The notes beneath the pieces are model-generated. The model did not search any database. It was not told the DNA's origin and worked only from the letters and a program-made list of their open reading frames with translations. A stretch of 58,560 nt of DNA from Triparma columacea (taxonomy: Eukaryota; Sar; Bolidophyceae; Parmales; Triparmaceae): the NCBI GenBank assembly GCA_030267965.1, contig BRYA01001170.1, positions 8,191-66,750 on the forward strand, written 5' to 3'. Each line of letters begins with the position of its first letter. The stretch's first letter is position 1. Shown piece after piece: positions 8,603-18,131 of the stretch. A program made the translations under genes and the position numbers.

Positions 8603-11004
8603 TCAAATATTATAATCCGCCGCCAGCCTCAAGTACCTCCACATGTCGTCTCTCCCCAGTTTCGTCTCACTGCTCGTGACAATGATCGGGTTCCCCCCCA
8701 CCCCCTTCTCTCTCATTTTATCTCTGACCATCTTAATGACTCCTCCCCCCGCCTTTCCTCCTCCTCCGTTTGCCCCCCCCTTAACGTTCTTATCCGCCTT
8801 CGTTAAAACTACAACGTACGTCGTCCCCTTCTTACCTCCCCCGAAGATTTCCGCGCACTCCCCCATTATCCTCTCGTCCTCGTCCACCACTCCGTGCCTG
8901 CTGTCAATAAGGTGGAACACAACCCTCAAGTTTCTCCTACCTTCAAAGTACTCCCTCATGAATCCCCCCCACTCCCTCCTCTGTGATTCTGGTACCTTCG
9001 CGTACCCGAATCCCGGGAGGTCGCATATGTAGAAGCTGTCGAAGTCCTTCTCCCCCTTGATGTCGTCCCCGTACCTGAGCTCCCGTTCTACGTCGACCTT
9101 GTCGTTCACTGCGAAGTAGTTGAACTGCTGAGTCTTACCGGGCCTCTTGGAGGTGTAAGCGAGAGTCTTACGCGCCGTGATCATATTTACTAAGCTGCGC
9201 GTGCGTTTTTTACCCCATCCCCAAGATGTATTAGAAATTCGTCGCAAAAAAATTTCAGCGAGAGGTGTGGTGTCGTCGCACCCACAAACTTCGAAAAAAT
9301 TACCCTCCCTTCTCCTCACCTGCTCTTCCCAACGTTGCTCCTCCCGATGAAAGCCACCTCCCCCCTGTCCCCCTTCGGGCATCCCCCCATTTCCACTGCC
9401 CCCTTAACAAAGTGCACCCTCCTAACAAGTGCGTTCGCCAGCGCTTCGTACGTCTCGTCAGAGTTCGACGCCGGGAATGTCGTCATTGCGTTAAGAACTT
9501 CGTAGACGACGTTCCTGGGACCGCCCAGGGTTGAGAGGAGGGAGGGTACGGAGCCGCCGTTGGAGAGGCAATTCTTCAACTGAGACCGACGACGGGACTC
9601 GCACTTACTAGCGGAGAGGACGAGCTTTGTCCAGTCGACCGTGAAACCGTCGAACCCGGGGGCATTGGAGTCCACGAGCTTCCTGACCTCAGGCCCGGCG
9701 GCAGTCAGACTTTGGACGTGAAACCTAGCCTTTTCGTACGAGTCCGCGGAGTAGTGGTAGGAGGCGAGTGAGTGTATCGCCTGCACGATCTCCCCCGCGT
9801 AAGCAGGGTCTGAAATATCCTTATCCCCAAGCTCCTTTTCGAATATCCCCTCCGCCAGGTTTGGCAGTCCGCTCCTAAGGAGGGCCCTGACGACCTTTAG
9901 TGAGTCTGACGGTGGTGAAGGCACCTCGGCGACAATTTCAGAGCGCGCCTCAAGTATCGCGTTGAGGCGTCCCGCGAGTTCTACCCTGCACCTTTCCTTA
10001 TACCCTCCCCCCCCGTCCCCCATAACCTCCAACCTCCCTTCCCTTTCAACCATTTCAACCTCCCCCCGAAGTACCCCCAATCCTTTTACCAGCGCGTAAC
10101 CCATCTCACACCCGTCCATAACACCACCCTCACCAACCTCCTCAAGAAGCCGGGCTAAACCAGGCGCTGTATCAGACCTGTGCGCACCACCCCTAACCAG
10201 ATCCCTAACTCTATTCCGTATCACGCCTTCCTCCCCACCCATGGTTGTTTGCGGGAAGGCAGGACGTTGGGAAGTTGAAAGTTGAGAAGTAGAAAGTTGA
10301 GAAGTTGAAATATTCTCCTCCTCCTCCTCCTCCTCCTCTTCCCTAATATTTTCATAGTGTTGTTGAAAGGTTGAGAAAATGCCATCCACTTCAACCCCTC
10401 TAGTCCCTAATTCCCCTGCGATCTTCTTCCTCCTCCTGTTGTCACCTTTCCTTTTCTCTTCTAGTTTTGTTTTGTTGTTTGTCTTGTTGTTTGTCTTGTT
10501 GTTTGCTTTGTTGTTGTTATTGAACATCTTTGCGTTACGTCTATTATCAAGTCTTTCTTTCCTTCTATTCTTTTTCTTCATAGTGTTATCATCGTCTCCT
10601 CCTTCTCTCCTTTCATTGTTGTCTCCTCCTTGCTCATTGTTGTCTCGTGTCTCATCAAGTTTCTTAATTGTTTTATCAATACACTCCTCATTTATACTAT
10701 CACTATCACCATCTCTTAATGATTGAAGTAGAAGGGGTCGCATAAATGATCGAAGAAAGGGAGTTTGGAAGGTTTTCAAAGGGGTCATGACTTCGGTAAA
10801 TATCACATCGCACTTCATTTCCTTTGTTTGAGAGTTGCGGGGATTCAAATATGGATTAATGCTTGAATAAGGAACTAGAAAACCTAATGCATTCATAATT
10901 AGGCACGTGCTTACAACCAATTTGAGAAACATAACAAAAGAAAGAAGGAAGGAAAAGTGAAGGTGAAAGTGAAGAAGAGAAAGGCCAAAAACCAAATTCC
11001 TCAA
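8603..11004 (-). CDS. EngB/YihA/YsxC-type GTPase, probably plastid-targeted
   Basis: Two exons, 11004-9320 and 9194-8603, joined inside the P-loop, giving ~758 residues. The GTPase domain occupies the last ~210 residues: G1 GRSNVGKS (554-561) with the second Ser of KSS built across the intron, the EngB-specific KTQQFNYF, G3 DLPGFGYAKV, G4 TKAD and G5 TSS. EngB proteins assist large ribosomal subunit assembly in bacteria and organelles. The N-terminus is strongly hydrophobic and contains an internal Met followed by a second hydrophobic run ending ...NALG|FLVPY, resembling the Ala-x-Ala|Phe site of stramenopile plastid preproteins. About 500 residues between the presequence and the GTPase are long for the family (bacterial EngB is ~200 residues): first a Lys/Asn/Arg-rich low-complexity part, then a helical region with a repeat-like composition. 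Splice junction phase is exact. Confidence 0.92.
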
Positions 11005-11050
11005 AAAACCCCATTTCGTTCTTATCTCCGTCTTGTTATACTAGTCAGCA

Positions 11051-11446
11051 TTACGTCACCCTCTTGTGGAATACGTACTGGTCCGCCGTCCCGGCCCCGA
11101 ATCCGTTGACAAGGTCCCACCCAGCCTCCTCTAGTATGTTGAAGCACTCATATAAAGGAGTGTTGCTTATCTGCACCTTTGACGCACCTGTGTTGGGATC
11201 AAGGATATCCTGTGAGGTGTGTTGTGGGGGGTAGGTACGCAAATGGGTTTGAATATTTTTTAGTTTAGTTTCTTGGTTTTTTTTTGGGAACTCCCCACCA
11301 TCCCCCCCCCCACCCCACGTGACACTCACCTTAAGTTTATCCTGCTCAACCTTGCTCTTAACAAATTCCAGCAGGTCGGCCCTTCCCTGCACCAAGGTCT
11401 TATGTCCCGACTTGTGTCTATGATGTACCACGATCGCATAGACCAT
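11051..11446 (-). CDS. Conserved-looking small protein of unknown function (91 aa)
   Basis: Two exons, 11446-11330 and 11209-11051, join at AAG|GAT in phase with a GTGAGT donor and CACAG acceptor. The product is 91 residues, beginning MVYAIVVHHRHKSGHK and ending YVFHKRVT. It is well ordered with balanced composition and no low complexity, unlike the flanking sequence, which argues that it is a real gene. A predicted alpha/beta pattern (short strands, a helix DLLEFVKSKV, a second helix ECFNILEEAGWDLV) suggests a small single-domain fold. The frame is open upstream to 11821, but that part is Lys/Glu/Thr repeat sequence and I do not include it. I do not recognise the family. Confidence 0.65.
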   Translation of the reverse strand: MVYAIVVHHRHKSGHKTLVQGRADLLEFVKSKVEQDKLKVSVTWGGGGDGGEFPKKNQETKLKNIQTHLRTYPPQHTSQDILDPNTGASKVQISNTPLYECFNILEEAGWDLVNGFGAGTADQYVFHKRVT

Positions 11447-11941
11447 TTTTCCTTTTGAGACAAACAAAGGTCGATTTATACGAACGCACTCTTCTATGAG
11501 ATAACACCCCGTTCCCGTTCCTCCTTCTCCTTCTTCCTCTTCTTCTTCTGCTCTCTCTCCCCTTTTTCCCTGCTTGCCCTTTTTCTTCGAGGAGTGTGTT
11601 GTTGTTGTTGTCGTTGTTGTTGTTGTGCGTGGTTTAGGAGGAATGTGAAGGTAAGCTTTTCCCCCAGAGTTGTGTGGTACGAGTTTGTGGGAGGCGGGGT
11701 GGGTGGTAGTTTGTTTTTTCCCTTGGTCTCCTTTTCCTCCCTCCTTTTTCCTTTTTCGCGACAGGGATGTGAGAAGTAGGTTAAGAAGAAAAGAAGTGAG
11801 CAAGTGAGCAAGTGAGACCACCCACGCGCACTCGTATATTAGAAGTCCACCAAATCGTCCTATTTTTATATCTTAAACGGCGTCGTTGACGTTATTATTT
11901 TCATTATTAATAAGATCAGATATGATTCAACAACAAAAAGT

Positions 11942-12982
11942 TTACAGATACTCCAGAATTACTCTCCACAAAACTTTCGGGATCTTCTCACGTGCCTCAC
12001 TTGCCCTTAGCGGTGCTTCAACTCCGTCCATTTTCTTCTGCTTCAGACTTTCCGGTCCGCTGGGGTGATTCTCCACGTGATCCCAGGTTCCCTTGAGGCA
12101 CAGAAGAGCGTTGACGCGTTCTATCACTGCGACATTGCGGTGCCATCTGTAATGGAGGAGGTCCTCGACAGTAGACATGTTTTTATCAGCAGCGGCAGTT
12201 TCTAGGGCAGTGCAGTTCTCGAAGCAGTCTTCACCGATGGAAACGGCAGGAGATAGAATGAGTTTCGCCAGGGAGGAGCAATTTCTGAAGGCGTCTTTGC
12301 CAATCGTCGTCACTGAGTCCGGGATGGTGATGGCCGTGAGGGAGGAGCATCTATTGAAGGCGAAATTGCCAATAGACGTCACTCCGTCCGGGATAGTAAT
12401 TGCTGCGAGGGAGGAGCATCCAGAAAAGGTTTGAATGCCAATCGACGTCACTCCATCCTGGATTGTGATGGCTGCGAGGGAAGAGCATTCGTAGAAAGTG
12501 CCGCTTATCGTCGTCACTGTGTCCGGGATTGTGATGGCTGCGAGGGAGGAGCATCTCATGAAGGCGTAACCGCTAATCGACGTCACTCCGTCCGGGATTT
12601 TAATTGCTGTGAGGGAGGAGCATTCGCTGAAGGCGAACAAGCTTATCGTCGTCGCAGAGTCCGGGATGGTGATGGCTGCGAGGGAGGAGCATTTCCAGAA
12701 GGCGTTACTGCCAATCGTTGTCACTCCTTCCGGGATTGTGATGGCTGCGAGGGAGGAGCATCCTTCGAAGGCGCCCTGGCTAATCATCGTCACTCCTTGT
12801 GCAAAAGTCACTTCTGTGAGTTCATGATTGTCTCTGAAGCTCTCTGTTCCGGAGTATACTGCTGTTTTGGGAAGGGGATAGTACCCAGCTGGGATTTCAT
12901 AGTCATCACTATAGCCATCACTATCATCATCACTATAGTCATCACTATCGTCATCACCATAAGCAAAGTCAAATTCACTCAT
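11942..12982 (-). CDS. BspA-like leucine-rich-repeat (LRR_5) protein, short paralogue
   Basis: A single-exon 346-residue protein. After an acidic Asp/Ser/Tyr-rich N-terminus (residues ~1-35) comes a conserved cap, LPKTAVYSGTESF ... LTEVTFAQGVT. Eight ~23-residue repeats follow with consensus AFxxCSSLxAITIPDxVTxI, then a ninth, degenerate unit containing CTAL. One repeat is shortened (TVTTISGTFYECSSL). The C-terminal ~95 residues (from ADKNMSTVEDLLHYRWHRNV to VLWRVILEYL) are nearly the same as in the large LRR gene at 18132-20444, so the two are recent paralogues on either side of RPB2. No signal peptide is visible, unlike bacterial BspA surface proteins. LRR_5 proteins usually mediate protein binding; the ligand is unknown. 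Confidence 0.93.
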   Translation of the reverse strand: MSEFDFAYGDDDSDDYSDDDSDGYSDDYEIPAGYYPLPKTAVYSGTESFRDNHELTEVTFAQGVTMISQGAFEGCSSLAAITIPEGVTTIGSNAFWKCSSLAAITIPDSATTISLFAFSECSSLTAIKIPDGVTSISGYAFMRCSSLAAITIPDTVTTISGTFYECSSLAAITIQDGVTSIGIQTFSGCSSLAAITIPDGVTSIGNFAFNRCSSLTAITIPDSVTTIGKDAFRNCSSLAKLILSPAVSIGEDCFENCTALETAAADKNMSTVEDLLHYRWHRNVAVIERVNALLCLKGTWDHVENHPSGPESLKQKKMDGVEAPLRASEAREKIPKVLWRVILEYL

Positions 12983-13218
12983 AGTAGGGATGGAGAGGAT
13001 CTTATATACCGTCCTTTTGGTAACCCAACCTTAACCCTGGATTTACTATACTGTCTTGTCGTTAGCAACGTTAACAGTTTAAGCCCTTAATGTATTCTGA
13101 GGTACGGTAGAGACGAAGTAGAGGTTGTTTTTCCCTCTTCCTTTTTGTCCCTCTTTTTTGCCCATGTTTTGTCCTTCTCCTTTTCCACTCCTCCCTGTGT
13201 GGTGTATTTATCTCCAGG

Positions 13219-16200
13219 ATGGACGTCGATCATTATGAAGATCAATATGAGGAAGAAGTAACACAAGAAGATAGTTGGGCTGTAATTAGGTTAGTATTAT
13301 AGTAGGGAGAGTGAATAAATGAGGGTAACATTGATACGGCTTTCGACGACCGTTTCCATCCAATTTCCTCATTTCTATCCTTAATTAACCAACATATATA
13401 TATACATACATACATACGTTCTTTGTTGTGTATATATATCCTATAAATAGTATGGTTATAGCTCTAAGTATGATATGGCCAATAATAACACCTCCCCCCG
13501 CTCTACGTTCGTGCTCCACAAATTGAAATATACACCTATACATGGATATAAATACATATACGTACACATACACACACAAACACATACATACACACAAAAT
13601 ACGCACATACAAACACACCTACACGCGTACAAACACACCTATGCCCAACACTAATCTCACTTTCACTCCCACTCACACTAACACTCACTCCCACTCCCAC
13701 TCCCACTCCCACTCCCACGCACTCCCACTCACTCCCACTCAAAAACACACACACAGCGCATACTTTGAGGAAAAAGGTCTAGTGAGACAACAGCTTGACT
13801 CCTTCGATGAGTTCATTCAAAACACCATGCAGGAGCTCATCGATGACACCGGCTCCATCAGAGTGTCACCCAACATCCAGCACACGGTGGGGTACGACCT
13901 AGAGAAGGCAGAGGAGAACTCAAAGAAGGTTTACGAGGTCAAGTTCGGGCAGGTTTACTTGAGTAAGCCCACCAACGTAGAGAAGGACCAGAGCGTCAGC
14001 AATATCTTCCCACACGAGGCTAGGTGAGAGGAAGTGGGGGAGCGGGCAGCAAAGCAGAGTCCGAGGAAGACACTATGTGAACACCCCAAGACACTGTGTG
14101 AACACCCAAACCACAGTGCCAAACTAACCCCCCCCCTCCCCCCTTCCACCTCCCACCTCCCACCTCCCACCCCTCCTCACTCCCTCAGGCTTCGCAACCT
14201 GACCTACTCCGCCCCTCTATACTGCGACGTGACTTTGAAGCAATACGACATGACAAACGCGAAGATGTCCGACCTCCCCAACATGGACCCAGAGACGACG
14301 GAGGAGGCCTCCAAGGTGTTCATGGGTTACGTCCCCATAATGCTCCGGTCCCAGTTCTGCGTCCTCGCCGACAAGAACGACTTCGAGCTCTGCGAGCTCG
14401 GGGAGTGCATCTACGACCAGGGAGGGTACTTTGTTATCAACGGGAGCGAGAAGGTCATCGTGGCCAGCGAGAGGATGAGCAACAATCATGTTTACGCGTT
14501 CAAGAAGAAACAACCCAGCAAATTCAGCTGGGTCGTTGAGACAAGGAGCCAGGTGGAGGTGAGCTAACAGGGGGAGGGGGCGAAGTTACGACTCAACGAG
14601 ACATATAATGGAAGAACACACTCACAACACATAAACTGCTAACCCCCCCCCCCCCCCCTTCTCCCCCCTTCCCCCCCCCAGAACTCTACCCGCCCTACGT
14701 CCACCCTGTACCTACAGATGTATCAGAAGGGCGGTCGCGGCGCAATCGAGGGCAACCAGATCCGCACCACCCTCCCCTACATCCGCACGGACGTCCCCGT
14801 AGTAATCGTTTTCAGGGCCCTAGGTACCACGGACGACCGGTCGATAATCGAGCACGTCGTTTACGACCTAACGGACGGGGAGATGATGGACATGTTCAGG
14901 CCGTCCTTGGAGGAGGCGTTTGTCATACAAAGGCAAGACGTGGCGCTGGACTTCATCGGGAGGAGAGGAAGCGCGAAGGACGTCACGAGGAGGGAGAGAG
15001 TGCAGTACGCGGGAAGCATACTTCAAAAGGAAGTACTACCGCATGTGGGGACGGAGGAACACTGCGAGACTAGGAAGGTGAGGAAAATAATGAGAAGGAT
15101 GATTGCAGCCGAGGCCTCATCGTAGCTAACAACTTCCCTCCCCTTTGCCCACATCTACATTCCACCCCTTTAGGTCTTCTTCCTGGGGTACGCAGTTCAC
15201 AAGCTGCTCATGTGCAGACTCGGTCGAAGCGACGAGGACGACCGCGACCACTTTGGGAAGAAGCGTCTTGACCTCGCCGGCCCCCTCCTCGGCGGTCTCT
15301 TCCGCATGCTCCTCCGCAAGCTAACCAAGGACGTCAGGTCAACCCTCCAGAGGTGCCTAGACTCGGGGAAGCACTTCAACATCGACGCCTCCATCAGGTC
15401 AACCTACATTACCTCAGGCCTAAAGTACTCACTAGCCACCGGAAACTGGGGGGACAGGGCTAACCCAAGCAAGGCGGGTGTCAGCCAGGTACTCAACAGA
15501 CTGGCGTACGCATCTACACTCTCACACCTAAGACGCTGCAACACACCACTAGCTAGGAGCGGGAAACAGGCGAAACCAAGACAACTACATAACACACACT
15601 GGGGGATGGTATGCCCAGCTGAGACACCTGAAGGGCAGGCGGTTGGGCTGGTTAAGAACCTAGCCCTCATGGCTTACATATCAACGGGATCACCCCAGGC
15701 TCCTATACTAGAATTCCTGGAGGAGTTTGGGACCACGAATCTAACGGAACTTACCAGCCCGAGATTGGTGGCGGACCCGAGGACTTGTAGCATCTTTGTT
15801 AATGGAGCGTGGATTGGGGTTCATGACGACCCGGAGAAACTTGTTAATACGCTTAGAGCTAGCAGAAGGAGGTAAGGGGGAGAAAGAAGGGAAAGATTTA
15901 ATACATTTGTGAAAGAGTAAGAGCAGTCAACTAACACAACACTCGCGCCCGCAGCATTGACATCGACGCTGAAGTTAGCATCGTTAGAGACATCGCGGAC
16001 AGCGAGATGAGGATTTACACGGACGCGGGTAGGATCTGCAGGCCGCTCTTTATCGTCAAGAACCAGAAGCTGGCCATCCAGAAGACCGACATTGCGTGCC
16101 TGCAGCTGAACCCGGAGAACCCGGACAAGCTCACTTGGAGCCACCTCCTCGCGAAGGGCCTCATCGAATACGTAGATACCGAGGAGGAGGAGACCACCAT

Positions 16201-17728
16201 GGTCGCCATGGACCCCAAGGACCTCGACCCCAGCATGTCCTACTCCTCCACCTACACCCACTGCGAGATCCACCCCTCCATGATCCTGGGGATCTGCGCC
16301 TCCATCATCCCCTTCCCCGACCACAACCAGTCCCCCCGTAACACCTACCAGTCCGCCATGGGCAAGCAGGCCATGGGAATCTACTGCTCCAACTACCAGG
16401 TACGCATGGACACCATGGCCCACGTACTCCACTACCCCCAGAAGCCCCTAGTGACTACCAGGGCCATGGAGTTCCTGCACTTCAGGGAGCTGCCATCAGG
16501 CGTCAACTGCTGCGTCGCCATCATGATCTACACGGGCTACAACCAGGAGGACTCCCTGATCATGAACCAGTCGGCCATCGACAGGGGGCTGTTCAGGTCG
16601 TCCTACTTCCGCTGCTACGTCGACGAGGAGCAGGGAAGCAAGGCCGCGGGGCTGACGTCGGAGAGGTTCGAGAAACCAGTCTTTGAGAACACCAAGGGTA
16701 TGAAACACGGGGACTACAACAAGCTTGACGATGACGGACTAGTTCAACCGGGGACGAGGGTTAGCGGGGAGGACATCCTTATAGGAAAGACCGCGCCGGT
16801 CGATCAGGGACTCGGGCAGCCCACTAGGTTCACGAAAAGGGACTCGAGCACCTCAATGAAGGCCACAGAGAACGGCATCGTCGACCAGGTCCTCCTCTCG
16901 ACCACTTCGGACGGGTTCAGGTTCACAAAGGTCAGAGTCAGGAACACTAGGATCCCCCAGATCGGGGACAAGTTCGCCAGTAGGCACGGGCAGAAGGGAA
17001 CCATCGGGATGACGTACAGGCAGGAGGACATGCCCTTCACAGCCGAGGGTGTCGTCCCCGACATTATCGTAAACCCCCACGCCATCCCCTCAAGGATGAC
17101 CATCGCCCAGCTCGTAGAGTGCCTGCTAGGGAAGGTCGTTGTGTTCCAGGGTTGCGAGGGCGACGCGACCCCCTTCACTGACGTTACAGTCGACGAAATC
17201 AGCAAGAGGCTACACAGCATGGGGTACCAGAAGGAGGGGAACGAGGCGCTTTACCAGGGCCACACGGGACGCCCGCTTAACTCGAGGGTCTTCATAGGGC
17301 CGACGTTCTACCAGAGGCTCAAGCATTTGGTGGACGACAAGGTTCACAGCAGGGCTCGAGGACCGACAGCCATGCTAACCAGGCAGCCCCTGGAGGGTAG
17401 GGGGAGGGACGGCGGGCTGAGGATGGGAGAAATGGAACGCGACTGCCTGGTCACACACGGGTGCGCGAACTTCATTAGGGACAGGTTCTTCACATCATCA
17501 GACATGTACAGAATCCACATCTGCGAAACCTGCGGCTGCGTGGCGCACCAGGACCTTAAGAACCAGAAACTCAAGTGTCTGAGCAGCGGGTGTAGGAACA
17601 AACCACCGAACGTGTGCCAGGTTGATATTCCTTATGCGGCGAAGTTACTGTTTCAGGAATTACAGAGCATGTGCATACAACCGAAACTTTACACGGACAC
17701 GAGGAAGACCAGAGACAACAAATACTAA
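13219..17728 (+). CDS. RPB2: DNA-directed RNA polymerase II second-largest subunit (RPB2)
   Basis: Six exons: 13219-13289, 13757-14023, 14189-14558, 14682-15077, 15174-15871 and 15955-17728, giving 1,191 residues, the normal RPB2 length. All joins preserve frame. Recognisable elements in order: the N-terminal [20 protein letters not shown], the lobe/protrusion region, [20 protein letters not shown], the hybrid-binding [20 protein letters not shown] (from residue ~794) with its Glu-Asp pair near the catalytic Mg, [14 protein letters not shown], and the C-terminal clamp zinc site starting CETCGC (~1124) with a second pair of Cys. Paired with RPB1 it forms the polymerase II active site in the nucleus. 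Intron 1 (467 nt) is full of CA and CTCCCA microsatellites; the rest are short (83-165 nt) with C-rich acceptor tracts. Confidence 0.98.
13540..13756. repeat. Microsatellites in RPB2 intron 1
   Basis: Two simple-sequence blocks lie inside the first RPB2 intron: an ACACAC/ACATAC tract (about 13,555-13,640) and a CTCACTCCCACTCCCAC-type hexamer array (about 13,660-13,740), ending directly at the splice acceptor ACACACACAG. They explain several spurious open frames on both strands here. Confidence 0.85.
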
Positions 17729-18131
17729 GGATGTTTGGGAAGGGGGGGAAGGGAAAGGGGAAGAGAGAGAGAGGAAAACGTATTTGGTTGGAAGGGAAGA
17801 AGAAAAAAAACAACTCCGGGAACCCTTTCTTTTCTCCCTTTTTTCAATAAATGTGAAAAGAGAGTGTAAACAAAAACTAAAACAAAAGAACAGGGGGAAA
17901 CAAACACCCTCGCGAGGGTGATCAAGTTGATGGAGGTTACGTACGTACGTGTTGTGACGAGTAGAAGGGGGAAACAAAAAGACGATGAAGATGATGATGA
18001 TGATGAAGGGGGAAATGCGAAGCGCTGGGGGTTTGCTAATGAATTACACTTTTACGGAAGCCTTGTCTTTTTTTTTACGGAAGTCTTGTCACAGATAAAA
18101 CAGTTGAACGATTGATTAAACAACGAAGAGT
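17729..18131. other. Spacer between convergent RPB2 and LRR genes
   Basis: About 400 bases between the stop codons of RPB2 (+) and the large LRR gene (-). It holds purine-rich runs, an AATAAA-like signal (CAATAAATG, ~17,847) fitting RPB2 polyadenylation, and a GATGATGAT triplet tract near 17,985-18,005. I see no gene. Confidence 0.6.

Noticed and set aside
11494..11821. N-terminal extension or separate basic protein upstream of the 91-residue gene
   Set aside because: Lys/Glu/Thr/Gln low complexity arising from CTT/GTT tracts; no start context and no ordered segment.
13385..13760. Several 60-160 residue frames on both strands
   Set aside because: They are translations of CA/CTCCCA microsatellites inside RPB2 intron 1.
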